A DNA stretch of 64,000 nt, taken from Wuchereria bancrofti. Lineage: Eukaryota; Nematoda; Chromadorea; Rhabditida; Onchocercidae. A program made the position numbers and the translations under genes. The stretch's first letter is position 1; each line of letters starts with the position of its first letter. The DNA lies in contig SSBO01000002.1 of assembly GCA_005281725.1 (NCBI GenBank), positions 76,902 to 140,901 on the forward strand, given 5' to 3'. Below the pieces are notes generated by a model, which was not told the DNA's origin, made no database searches, and was given only the letters and a program-made list of their open reading frames with translations. Positions 53,001 through 64,000 of this stretch are shown piece by piece.

Positions 53001-53932
53001 TAAATGAAAATGAAAATTAATAGGAAAGAAATGAGCAAATAAACAATAAATAAATAATCAATAAACATTCTGTCTCTTTTTTATTAATTATTAATATCTT
53101 TTCTAGCAATTTTTTTTTGTTAAATAATTAAACATTCTGTTTTTTAATTAAATAATCAACAAACATTTTGCTTTTTTATGGATTAATAATAAATTTTTTT
53201 ATCAATTAATTAAGCATCCTGTCTTTTATTAGTTAATTGTCTTGTAAATTTTTTAATGAATCAAGTAGTGTTTTGAAGTTCATAAATTTTTCATTTTAAA
53301 ATAACTGAATGGAATTATTTAGCAGTATTCAAATCTAGGAATCATTCGCAAAATAAATTTTAAAAAAAGTATCTTTGATAAACTGATCAATTATCAGTGA
53401 TAATAAAAAGATTATATAATCTGTAATACTAAATTTTAATCTTACTATTTAATATTGTAACAATGTATTAGAAAATTTTTTCCTTACTAATTTAAAAAGT
53501 TAAAACGCTAAAAACCATAAATATTATAAGATTAAAAGTATACCATAAATTAATGAATGCATTTTAATAAATAAAAATTAATTTAGAATAAATATTCAAA
53601 TTAAATTATCATTACTATTATTTTAATTAAAGATTATTATTTTAACTAAATTTTTTTTTTTGAAATAAGTGAAAGAAATAAGTAAAAAAATTTTTTTGAA
53701 ATAAGCTTCTTCTTGCCTAATTTCATATATTTTATGAAAATATTCAAAATATATTTTCGATATTTTAAAATAACTTTTTATTTCAAAGAAAAAACACTTT
53801 AGTTTGTTTTTTTATGAAATGAAATGAAAATGAAAGTGAAATACCATAAAGATATTGTGTGAAATATTTTCCAGGACAGCGTTGAATTTCCTCCAACAAT
53901 AAACTATCATTCAATTTCTCTTCCTCATTCAT
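28078..53932 (-). CDS. INF2-like formin (actin nucleator) with long low-complexity tail
   Basis: Twenty-three exons in phase give 1,381 residues: 53932-53845, 52016-51922, 51407-51248, 48392-48330, 46409-46376, 37809-37703, 37524-37391, 36547-36416, 36168-36075, 35427-35120, 34737-34671, 34264-34091, 33965-33865, 33621-33435, 32999-32821, 32525-32464, 32142-32019, 31627-31463, 31046-30865, 30435-30288, 30104-29961, 29833-29773, 29414-28078. Formins nucleate and elongate actin filaments. Seen here: a helical N-terminal region, probably a short DID/FH3 (1-180); FH1 with 20 consecutive prolines (326-345); FH2 from about 375 with W398 in the lasso segment and GNFLN at 600-604, followed by FGNAAGFKL. 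The LISYLAVYFCEDEKHFKIEE region after FH2 recalls INF2, so an orthologue of C. elegans inft/exc-6 genes is likely, but I give no symbol. The tail (about 940-1381) is rich in S, T and N with 11 glutamines at 1044-1054. Exon 5 is only 34 nt. The first exon has no acceptor upstream, and more 5' sequence could exist. Exons 2-10 are split by very long introns. Confidence 0.85.
37890..38227. repeat. TAA/AAC/TAG triplet microsatellite
   Basis: About 340 bases of AAT/AAC/AGT triplets in the 8.6-kb formin intron, about 80 bases upstream (on the gene strand) of exon 6. Frames open on both strands encode runs of N, I or L and are artefacts of the repeat. Confidence 0.95.
40385..40456. repeat. 36-bp tandem duplication
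   Basis: TCAAATATAATCAAATTAAA plus GATTAATAATTCCAAT at 40385-40420 is repeated at 40421-40456 with one substitution. Confidence 0.95.
40482..40779. repeat. imperfect direct duplication, unit about 120-150 bp
   Basis: Copy A at 40482-40598 and copy B at 40629-40779 both start CTCTAATAAAT and both run through TTGAAATAATTTTAAATAAT to a TTCTAATCC-like end. Copy B has an insertion of about 30 bp near its start. Confidence 0.8.
41304..41476. repeat. imperfect direct duplication, unit about 75 bp
   Basis: TAATTTTAGCAATAAAATAT begins at both 41304 and 41408 and continues for about 70 bases to AGTAATATTA in each copy, with one small deletion in the second. Confidence 0.9.
45896..46274. repeat. identical 189-bp duplication across a single N (assembly join)
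   Basis: 45896-46084 and 46086-46274 read the same throughout and are separated by one N at 46085. Perfect identity immediately on both sides of an N is what results when two overlapping contig ends are joined without merging, so this should be read as one copy. It lies in formin intron 5 and does not touch an exon. Confidence 0.93.
46410..48329 (-). other. formin intron 4; no other gene seen
   Basis: About 1.9 kb of AT-rich DNA between the 34-nt exon 5 and the 63-nt exon 4, with only homopolymer runs of note. Confidence 0.6.
48393..51247 (-). other. formin intron 3; no other gene seen
   Basis: About 2.9 kb of AT-rich DNA with homopolymer runs. It contains the second N-flanked duplication (48597-48931). 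Confidence 0.6.
48597..48931. repeat. identical 167-bp duplication across a single N (assembly join)
   Basis: 48597-48763 and 48765-48931 are identical and separated by one N at 48764, the same signature as at 46085. It is intronic in the formin gene and most likely represents one real copy. Confidence 0.93.
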
Positions 53933-56900
53933 TTTTTTCTTTCTTTCTTTTTTTTTACAAATTTCGAAAACACAATATTTCTTGTAACAAAAGCATACAC
54001 TTTTCGTTTAATTGAGATGAAATTATTAAATATTTGTTTACAGTTAGTCAAAATAAATTACAGAATATTAATGAGTAAATCTTGTAAGCTACATTTGCGC
54101 TTTTTATTATTATGCAATAATTGTAGTAACAAATAATATAGTAGCAATAGCAGTAGTAGTAGTAGTAGCAGTATTAGTAGTTGTTATTGTCGTTGCTAAT
54201 ATTATTATCGTTGCTGTTGTTATCGCTGTTGTTGTTGCTGTTGTTGTTGTCGCTGTCGTTGTTGCTGTTTTGTCGCTATTGTTGTTGCCGTTGTTGTTGT
54301 TATCGCTGTTATTGTTGTTGTTGATGCTGTTGTTGTCGTTGTTGCCCCTGTTGTTGTTGTCGCTGTTGTTGTTGCTGTTTTGTCGCTATTGTTGTTATCG
54401 CTGTTGTTGTCGTTGTTGCCGCTGTTGCTGTTGTCGCTGTTGTTGTTGTTGTTGATGCTGTTGTTGTTGCTGTTTTGTCGCTGCTATTGTTGTTGTTGTT
54501 GTTTATTTGTAAACAGTAACCAGCTGCTATAAATAATGACAGTTTTTTTTTTAAATGTGCGACAAAATTAGTTTTTCCTTTGCGGTAACATATATTAAAT
54601 AACTTTTCGTTTTCTTTTATGCTTTTTATGCTGCCGCACCTGTCTTTTCTTAAAAAAGAAAATAAAATTAAGAGAAAGTAGAATAATAGCATTAAGAAAT
54701 TTTCCGACAAAATGAAAACGAAGGAAAAAAAAAAACGAAAAAAACCACATTACTGATATTATTTCACCAATTTCTCTTTTTTTTTCCATAAAATATCACA
54801 TTTTCGAAAATTAATTTTGACTTGAAATTAGCTTTTAACAAAAATATACATAAAGACAGATATGTACAAATAATTTTAAATTATAAATTGTACATTTTGG
54901 TTAGTTTATTAGAGAACGGTACAATGTTCCACCAATAAGATCAAAAAAAAAAAAAGAAGAAAAAGGAAAAAAACATCCGATTATTATTAAAGTGCTATTC
55001 AGAAAGATAAAATAAAGAAAATTTTTCCAGTCTTATTTCAATAAAAACTTTATTTTACATTTTCTTTTCAAAATTATAATGATTTTTAATTTAATTATAA
55101 ATTATATTTTAAATTAAAATATTCATTGTAACATTTAGTCTTCAATTTAGTAATTCAAAGTAAGAATTTAAAATTAATTATAAAATTATTTATAATAATT
55201 AGAAATAGTATTACTAACTGAAGTATTTAATTATGGAATAAAATTAAATACACTATGAAATAATGAAATGAAATGAAACGAATTGTAAAACGAAATAAGT
55301 CAATAACAATTATCAAAGTTATACTTTGATAACATAACCACACGAACTGATAAATGATAAATAGTGCAACAGTAAAATATATTAAAAAATAAAAAGCGCA
55401 AATAAGCAATTTGTTTTAAAAAAAAAATGGAAATAAATGAGAGTTTATCGTCAAATAGGCACCATTGGTCATTTTATCACATTGCTTCATTTGATGACTG
55501 ATTGCATAATAAAAAAGAAATAAAAATATTTTAAAAATATTTTATAATCTTAATCAGTGTTTTAATTTTCAATTGAACAATTATTATTTTTTTTTGCCCA
55601 CCAATTTTATTTACTATTAAATTATTTTCAAATCAGTAAACAAAAAATTTGCATTAGTTACAAATTATAAAAACGATCAATCAAATATAAATTAAATTAA
55701 TTTAGCGCAAAATTATTTCAAAAGGTATTTGCTTTTCAATTGACATATTTCGCTTATTTTTCAAATATTGAAAGGAATTTTAACTTAAAAAGTAGCATAA
55801 CCCGGAATTTTTAAGAAGTTTCAAATAAAATTAAAAATCTTTGTAAGAAATTTGATTATTTTGATGTAAAAAAATTTGGAAATTTTTAATAAATTATTGA
55901 AAATAAGAACGATTAAAGTGGAAATTGAAGCATACAAGGAATTATATTAATAATTCTATATGATAACAAAAGTGATTGATTATATAAAAAAAAGTTGAAA
56001 TTTGAAATTTTGTTTTTTTTTAAGGATCTAAATGATGCATAATTAATAATTCAAAAGGAGAAAGAATTTAGTTATCCGAGACATTATTAATTAACTTAGC
56101 ATATCGATCATTCGCTTAAATACGGCACAAAAGCGCATTTGTCTCTTTTTTTTTTATATTTCACTATTTTCATTTAAGCTATTCACAGATGCATTTTTAA
56201 AATTATATTCTACACCAAATGATAATGTGTACATTTCAATGGTTTTATAACATAGCCCCAATAAATATTAGCATTTTATGACAAAAGCGCTCAAAAAAAA
56301 AAAAATATTAAAACCCATTCACAATTTTTACAGACAATTTTTATCGTACACTTTTAAATATTTGGGAATATTTTATAAGATAGTTTAAAATTTAAAATAC
56401 ACACATAATATAGTGATCTCATCAATTGTAAATTAGAATTTTTGCTGCAAAATTGCAATTAATTTTAATTTTTAGGATAGTTTTATCTTAATCTTACTAG
56501 AACTAAAAATTTAAATTCAAATTAAAATATGAACCAAATTTTGATTGATAATAATGATTTCGAAATGAAAATTAAATCAAAGTTACATTTCAGTTTTGAC
56601 AAATAAATTTGAATTTAAATAAAGAAATCTAGCGAAAACTTAGAATATTTATATATCTTGATATTATGGCATCTTTCATTAAATTTCTTTCAATGAAATT
56701 ATTTCATTTATTTCATTTTCTTTTCTTTGCCATCACTTTTACTTTAATTGTCAACATAATTTCTTTTTTTTTTTTCAAAACCTTGATTGATTTCCTAATT
56801 TTGAACTTTCAATGTCAGATGTTCATTCTGAAATATTCAATGGTACATAGATTCTGAAGTACCACTTATCAAAAATTTCCCGTTTTGCCTTTTTTTTTAA

Positions 56901-58724
56901 TACTTGAAATTTTAATTAAAATAATTAGTAAAAAAAACAGAAAAACGAATGCGCATTTAATCAAGAAATTAAGCATAGATAACAATATTATTAATTAACA
57001 AAAAATTGAAATAATAATTTAAATTAATAAATTAGCAAAACAATCAAAATTGTAAATTTTCAAATGAAAAATAATGTTGAAATTAGTCTAATAACATGAC
57101 TATTTTATAGTCAACAAAACGAAAAAAAAAAAAGATAAAAATGTGTAAATGTGGTGAGAGAGAGGGAGTGAGAGAGGGACAGAGAGAAAAAGAAAGAAAT
57201 GAATGGAATAAGCAATGGTAGCAAAAGTGATCATATAATCATTTTTTTAAACAAAGATAACAAAGTTTCAAAAAAAAAAAAAAAAAAAAGGAAAAAAAAA
57301 AAAAAAAAATTTTTCACTTTTTTTTTTTTTCAATGAAAAGCAATTTTTTTTTATTGTCTGCTTTTGCTTCTCTAATGGATGCTATTATCAATTACAATCG
57401 AATGATTCAAAACTAAAAATGATTAGTTAACTAAATGAATGACAATTGAAAGAGATAGTTTAAGAATAAAACGAAGCATTTTGTGATTTATAACTTTCTT
57501 CATTCTTTCTCTTCAAATTTTCCAAATGGCGCAAAATGTTTCGTACAACAACAAAAAAAAAAAGTATACAAAATCTCACCACTTAGTACCAGTTGCATTT
57601 TTTTTTTGTAGAAAATATATTTTTTAGAAAATACAAAATCTCATTACTTGCATTTTTTTTTTTTTTTTTGATAATAATAGTTTAAGAGTTTGGTTTTTTT
57701 TTTTTTTAAAGTATTAGCTTTATTAGTTTTATTGATTTGGTTGAATTTATTGTTTTAATTGTGGCGCAAATGGATTTTATAAATTTATTAATTTAAATTA
57801 ATACTGGTAAAATCAGTGATGTGTATATGACAGATTAAAGCATATATTTTAGACGATATTAACGGAAGTATTTTAGTTTTATAAACTGTTTGTTATAAAT
57901 TATTCAAAAAATTTTAACTTTTTATTAAAGTTAACAAAATATTTTACGCCAAGCAATTTTGCATTTTATTCGTTAGCAAAATGAAATTTGATTTTAAGTA
58001 CGAAATATTTCTACTTGACCTTTCACTCCTTTTTTTTACTAACAAATTTACAGCTTTTTTTCCCGGTACTTCCTGATCCTAAAATTAAGTGATTCTAAAA
58101 TTAATACTTTTTAAAAACATATATTAATCGGGATGGGCTAAAAAAAAATAATACTCCTTTACTATTATTTGATAATTCCTAGATATTAAGGTTAAGCATT
58201 CAATTGAGGAACTTAATTGGATTGAAATTTTATTTAATAAACTTTGGATCTTGTTTATAATAATATTATTTAGAAAATCATTTAAAAATTTGTATAAAAT
58301 TTTAATTTTTTTAGAAGATTTAAAAATTTTTTCGAATACTTTAACTTTTTAGATCGTAATAAATAACTGAAAAAATGTTTAATATTTTCATTAGTAAATT
58401 TAATTAAGTCTATTGAAACATTTATGGTATTGAGTAAATAAATGATTAAGCTACTTTATTCATTTGTTACAAACTACATTTTATGACTTATTTAAATAAA
58501 ACCTAAATTTATAAAAAGCAATAATTTTGACAAAAACACAACTCAATTTTATCTTAAATTATCAAAACTGTTTTAAAAATAATTTTTTATCAAATTAAAT
58601 CTTCAAAATCAAAAAAAGGGCAAAAATTTGCGAAGATGAAGAAATGAAAAGGAAAGCAAAGAAATTAATGAATAATATTTATCAAATTTAAACAATCCTT
58701 CAAACTTCAAACAGCATGAACTAT
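53933..58724. other. AT-rich gene-free region upstream of the formin
   Basis: Apart from the triplet array at 54139-54514 I see only AT-rich sequence, homopolymers and a purine tract (about 57150-57200). The formin promoter and any further 5' exon would lie here, but no exon could be supported. Confidence 0.55.
54139..54514. repeat. GTT/GCT/GTC triplet array with a roughly 100-bp super-period
   Basis: About 375 bases made almost only of GTT, GCT, GTC and ATT triplets. The phrase GTTGCTGTTTTGTCGCT recurs near 54261, 54371 and 54466, showing that whole blocks of about 95-110 bp were duplicated. On the minus strand the array reads as glutamine/threonine codons, but no splice signals tie it to the formin. 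Confidence 0.92.
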
Positions 58725-59229
58725 CTGAGAATGAACTTATGGTCAGGCGTTATTGACCCATCTGAGAATGAACTTATGGTCAGGCGTTATTGACCCATCT
58801 GAGAATGAACTTATGGTCAGGCGTTATTGACCCATCTGAGAATGAACTTATGGTCAGGCGTTATTGACCCATCTGAGAATGAACTTATGGTCAGGCGTTA
58901 TTGACCCATCTGAGAATGAACTTATGGTCAGGCGTTATTGACCCATCTGAGAATGAACTTATGGTCAGGCGTTATTGACCCATCTGAGAATGAACTTATG
59001 GTCAGACTTATCGGCCCATCTGAGAATGAACTTATGGTCAGACTTATCGGCCCATCTGACAATGAACTTATGGTCAGGCGTTATTGACGCATCTGAGAAT
59101 GAACTTATGGTCAGACTTATCGGCCCATCTGAGAATGAACTTATGGTCAGACTTATCGGCCCATCTGACAATGAACTTATGGTCAGGCGTTATTGACGCA
59201 TCTGAGAATGAACTTATGGTCAGCGTTAT
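58725..59229. repeat. 37/36-bp minisatellite, 14 units, with higher-order structure
   Basis: Unit starts are at 58725, 58762, 58799, 58836, 58873, 58910, 58947, 58984, 59020, 59056, 59093, 59129, 59165 and 59202. The first seven are identical 37-bp units (CTGAGAATGAACTTATGGTC then AGGCGTTATTGACCCAT). The rest alternate a 36-bp variant (AGACTTATCGG) with a CTGACAATG variant, forming two copies of a 109-bp block. The unit is much richer in G+C than its flanks and contains the inverted pair GGTCA / TGACC. Open frames across it are by-products. Confidence 0.97.
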
Positions 59230-61335
59230 TTTGCTATATTATTAGTAAAGCAAATTTTGTTTCTAAAAAATTTTTTTCAGAAAACTACAAAGATTAGAAT
59301 GCATAATCGAACAGACAAACAAATGAATCAGATATTTACAGTTTTATCAAATAGTTCTAAATTCCGATAGGGAAAAAAAAGTAGCAAAGATAATTCTTAC
59401 TTTTCCATTTATACTTAATAATTTCTCTCCTATTTAATACTTAAAAATTAAAACACTTAAGTTTTTATTTTTTGAGGGTAAAACTTTTTAATTTCACCTT
59501 GCAAAATATTCAAATAAAAATGTTTCATAAAATAGCATTAAAAAAAATGTTTGCAAAATGTATTTGTCTTTATTTAAGTGCAACAATTTCTTATTTGTTT
59601 ATATTTACCTATTTGTATATTATTTAGTACTATGAGTTATTGTTAATTTAGTCGAATAAAAATCAATCAATCAATCATTATCAAATTGACTATATTTGAA
59701 AAAGTGCTTTTTTTTCAAACTTTTCAACTTCAATTTTTTTTCAAACTTTATAATTTTCAAACTTTTCAACTTCAACGTATGATGCAATCAAATAAAGGAA
59801 ATAATTTAGTATGAAAAATTGAAGTTTAAAAATAATTTGTTTATTCATCAAATATTCACATATAATAATTTACCTAATTATGTTTATCTAATAACAAAGT
59901 ATTACTTTAATTTATCTAATTATGTCTATCAAATAACAAAGTATTACTTAAATCTTTATCCATGAAACAAAAGAAGAAATGAAAAAAGTGATTCAGTTAA
60001 TAAATTTTAGTTTACGTCTAACTACGTGAACTATATACGTGTACGCAAATATGTGAACGTAACAATAAGTTAACAATTGAAAAGAAACAAATCATTGTTT
60101 GATAAATAGATTACAATCATCGAAAAGTCATGCATTATTCTCATTTCTCTTTCATATCTCTCTAAAAATCAAAAATTAAATTGTTGAAATGGATAAAAGA
60201 AAGGAATTTAGTATTTGATAACATTTTCGGATAGCTCTACCAATGATTTTTGTAGCAATAGGAAAGTGATAAATAATTAAATAATGATTAATTAAATGTT
60301 CAAAAATAATTGTGGTAGATAATAATTGATGAAAATACAAGCATACTAATTTCTCTAAGTTATACAAAAGAGATTTCTTTTTTGAAAATTTTAAATTAGT
60401 GACAGAAATTAAATAATAAGAAATTTCAAGGAAAAAGAGAAACCATACAAACAAGTTAATTTACTCACATAATTATTTTTAAATATATAAACAAGTTAAT
60501 TTATTCACATTATTTTGATTGTTCAATTAACATTAATAATAAGTTAATTGTATAGTCAAACTTTACTTCGCTCTTACAAATATGTATAAAGTAATAATGA
60601 GTTAAAGAAATTTAATACTTAATTATTATCAATTATCATCTAATCTATTTTTTAAAACAGATTGAAACTTTAACAATGATTACTTTTTTGAAAAAAGTAT
60701 AATAACAAAAAAGCCATTGTTAGGTTATGGTACCTTTCAGAATATCAGACAATTCGTTATTGATAGAATAATCGAAGGATATAATAATTGTAGTACCGGA
60801 AGAATATAATATTAAATAGTCCTTGTAAGATAAAAAAAAATTGAACTTTAAAAAAAAAAAGATGAAAAATGATTTGAAATTTGTGTGTATATCGTCAATT
60901 TTTTTTTTTTTTGATTTCATCACTAAGTAGGAGGAATTCATAATTATACCTCAAAAAAGAAATAATCGTAGATAAAAGATGGAGCCATTGAATCACTCAA
61001 AAATTGTCACCTGTTATTGTACAAGTTTAAAGAGAGAGAGAGAGGGAGAGAGAAGGAGAAAGAGGAAGAAAGAGAGAGAGGAAAGAAAAATTTATTATCA
61101 TCCTCAAACAATTATTAATATTATTTATATTTTTACAAAGAAAGAGAAGAAGAAGAACGATTCTATGAAAAGTAATTATAAATTCCGAAGTGATAATATT
61201 TCATTTTTGAATATTTAAAAAAATAGCTTCCTTTGAAGTTATCGACGATGTTAATTTAATAATAGAAGTTAGATAAATTCAAATAATATCAAAATGTCTT
61301 ACAATGACTAAACAGATTAATACTTTGGTAATCTA
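59230..61335. other. AT-rich gene-free region
   Basis: No coding exon, RNA gene or sizeable repeat seen. A GA-rich purine tract lies at about 61031-61085. Confidence 0.6.
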
Positions 61336-61752
61336 TTAGAGTACAAAATATACCAATTATAGGTACCATACCATATAATACTTTGTAAATATCAAAATGT
61401 TCTATCCTAGTAAAGTGTAAAAGGTACCAATTACAGGTACCATTTATTAGTTTGTTAATATTAAAATGTTCTAATCTAGTAAAGTAAAAAAGGTACCAAT
61501 TACAGGTACCATTTATTAGTTTATTAATATTAAAATGTTCTAACCTAGTAAAGTAAAAAAGGTACCAATTACAGGTACCATTTATTAGTTTATTACTATT
61601 AAAATGTTCTAACCTAGTAAAGTAAAAAAGGTACCAATTACAGGTACCATTCGCTAGTTTATAAATATCAAAATGCTCTATCCTAGTAAAGTACGAGAAA
61701 TATCAGTTGTAGGTACCATAAATTAATTTATTAACGCTAAAATATTCCATCG
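61336..61752. repeat. 69-bp tandem repeat, about six copies, with paired GGTACC
   Basis: CTAGTAAAGT starts units at 61407, 61476, 61545, 61614 and 61683, exactly 69 bp apart, with a degenerate copy before (about 61336). The last unit is also degenerate. The central units carry GGTACCAATTACAGGTACC, two palindromic hexamers separated by seven bases. The middle three units are nearly identical and the outer ones more diverged. Confidence 0.95.
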
Positions 61753-64000
61753 TAATAGCTAATAAATTGTTGCAAAAATAAATTGCACAAAGTTTACACA
61801 CAATAAATTCAATTTCGATCATAAATTGTCAATTATTTGAGAAAAGTATAAAATATCAATAGAATAATGTATTGAATGCGCTAAAATATTTGCGCACATG
61901 TCTGCCTTATAAACTATTCATCTTTTTTTTTTTTTTTTTTTTTTTGAAAAGAATGCAAGCAAACATTGTAAAATTCGCCGAAAACTAATAATATAAAGTC
62001 AAAAATGTTGAACTGTTTGAATGATTTGAAAAGTGATGTTGTTGTGATCACATAAACTTTGACCTGATATATGCAACGGAGATGAATTTACATGATGACC
62101 TAATTTGTCTTAAATTTTTCGTTTCTTTTTTTAGCACTAAAAATTTGACTCACATTTTATTGTTTAAATATTTAGGCAAAATATAAAAATGAAAGAGTTA
62201 TTAAAAGAAAAATGAAAAAGCAAAAAAAAACTATGAGAATTTTTAATGAAATTATCAAAATAGATAAGCAATGATATTATCATTTTGAATTATGCAACTA
62301 AATTTGTTGAAATAATGCAAATTGATTTCTTACAACAGCAAATGAATGAATGAATTATCATCACATTATTACATTTATCACTTTATCCTATTTTATCATT
62401 TTTTTTTTTTTTGTTAATATGCAAATGGATTATTTTATTTTATAGTAGAATTTAGCATTTTTTAGATTTATTCATTTATTAGCAATAGTTGAAATTCTTT
62501 AAATAATTTAAAATAAAAAGAAAAAAAATTATAAATTTCAATTAGCATTTACAAGAATGATAATTGTTAATCACAAAAATAATGTAACTAATAAATTGTG
62601 CGCTTCTTTTAGCATTCCCACTATTATTTCAACTATTTATGGTATCTTTTTAAAAAATAAAAATTATAAATTGAATTTGCTAGTACATAGAAAAAAAAAA
62701 ACTCGGTGAAATAATATTATTTAAAATAAATTCTCTTCTAAAGATTATTTCAAAATGAAAAAAAAAAAGGTAACAAGAAATGAAATAATTAAAAATGAAC
62801 AGAAAGTTATTAAGGTATCCCGCATAAATTTATGTTCTGGTATTTTCCGTATTTTTCCGGTGATTGCTTAAATGATTGTAAAATTGTAAAATGCTTTCAA
62901 CTATGATAAAAAAAAAAGGAATATTTTTTCTCTAATTGGAAAACTAAAATTTATGAGGTTCCCAATAATTACTATTGCATATTAAAATGCATAAGAAATG
63001 GACGACGAAGATATTTGTAGGAATTGAATTTTCCTCTATTAAATTCTTGTTTTTTAAATTTAAAAAGGAAATGAAGAAAAAATAGTGATACGAAAGAAAT
63101 TGCTGGAAAAGAGAATAAATTTTTGTTCTAGAAAATTATTTATGCATTATATGAATTTAATTTATGCTCAATCTTAAAAAGTTTTAACATATGGATAAAT
63201 TTAAAAGTTGGAATTTAACTTAAAACATTGACAATTTATGATAATATCATTTAAAAAAAATGATTAAACTTTAAAAAGAAAATTTGATAACATCAAGTAT
63301 TAATTAGTAATGAAATAATCAATCATATATTTTTCATAGTAAATAAAAAGTGAATATTCTTTTTTTTAAAATTTATTATAGAAAGAAATAGTGTAATATC
63401 CAATTACCCAACTTTTTTTTATCTTTTTTTTTACACCTACTGAAAATATTTTCATAAATTTTACATCACTTAAAATGTTAATTCATACACTCAAATAATC
63501 TTTAATTTGGCCAAAAAAAAAAAATTGTGAATGAAAAAGAAAATATAATATTATGAAAATTAAAAGTAAAACAGAAAAATCAGAAGTGAACAGTAATTAG
63601 CAAATTGTTAAAAACAGGATTTAAATTTATTGAATGAAATGAAATTAAATAGTAACAAACTTTCATTATTGTTTTCTGTATACATTTAAATTTAATGTTT
63701 AAAATATCAAAAATATTGTGACAAAAATCAATGACAAAATAATATTCTCTCGAATAAAATGAAAAAGAGTGCAAATTTGTTATTTTGACAAGCATTTGGC
63801 GAAGAAATGATTTTTAGAAAAGTGAAATGAATGAATCTTATCACAATTTTAACATCAATAAAGGAATGAATGCATAAATGTTTGCATGCATGCATGTCTG
63901 CATGTCATTGTATTTGCATGTATATCTTATCTCATGTGCATAGCATGCATATTTTGTTTGCTATGATTTTAAAATATTTGCCAATCAATATTACGAATTC
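61753..64000. other. AT-rich gene-free region to window end
   Basis: No gene seen. A purine/pyrimidine-alternating stretch with repeated TGCATGCA lies at about 63880-63955. Confidence 0.6.

Noticed and set aside
54270..54710. Leucine/cysteine-rich plus frame and glutamine-rich minus frame
   Set aside because: Translation of the GTT/GCT array; no conserved segment outside the repeat.
58965..59196. Repeat-encoded open frames on both strands of the minisatellite
   Set aside because: Only the 36-bp units keep frame; the 37-bp units shift it, so there is no selection for coding.
58725..59229. CRISPR-like array
   Set aside because: Units are contiguous with no unique spacers, and the genome is eukaryotic; it is a minisatellite.
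1..64000. tRNA, rRNA, spliced-leader RNA genes
   Set aside because: I looked for tRNA B-box-like GGTTCGAATCC and other hallmarks by eye and found no candidate; a covariance-model scan would be decisive.

Overview
The window is nuclear DNA of a multi-exon eukaryote, most likely a nematode. All well-supported genes are split by short AT-rich introns, and several start codons sit a few bases after a TTTCAG-type acceptor with no upstream coding exon, as expected for spliced-leader addition. The gene content also fits: an EXTL3/RIB-2 exostosin, a 4E-T/IFET-1 translational repressor, ribosomal protein eS1 and an INF2-like formin. Intron density and base composition suggest a spirurid/filarial-type worm, but I cannot name the species without a search. 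No bacterial operon, CRISPR array, tRNA, rRNA or intact transposon was seen.

Layout. 1-1.7 kb is AT-rich DNA with a 47-bp repeat and a 300-bp T-rich tract. 1.8-3.4 kb (minus) holds a compact, unusually GC-rich six-exon gene for an unrecognised acidic zinc-finger protein. 4.8-13.3 kb (plus) holds rib-2 in 17 exons; a candidate two-exon antisense gene lies over its introns 11-12 (10.16-10.90 kb). 15.6-22.1 kb (minus) holds ifet-1 in 14 exons, tail-to-tail with rib-2 and probably with a 5' non-coding exon near 23.2 kb. 23.96-25.6 kb (plus) holds the ribosomal protein gene rps-1 in four exons, head-to-head with ifet-1. 28.1-53.9 kb (minus) holds one 26-kb, 23-exon formin gene whose longest intron is 8.6 kb. 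54-64 kb is gene-free and carries a triplet array, a 37/36-bp minisatellite with higher-order structure, and a 69-bp GGTACC-bearing tandem repeat.

The genes do not form one pathway: heparan sulfate synthesis (rib-2), mRNA repression (ifet-1), translation (rps-1) and actin assembly (formin). By eye, G+C drops from roughly one third left of about 25.6 kb to roughly one fifth to its right, and formin codon use and amino-acid content follow the drop. Two places (N at 46085 and 48764) show identical sequence on both sides of a single N; these are almost certainly assembly-join artefacts. The most interesting biological candidates are the nested antisense gene, the GC-rich zinc-finger gene and the minisatellite. 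I found no clear new multi-gene system. Exon boundaries were worked out by hand from splice sites, reading phase and remembered family alignments, and have no transcript support.
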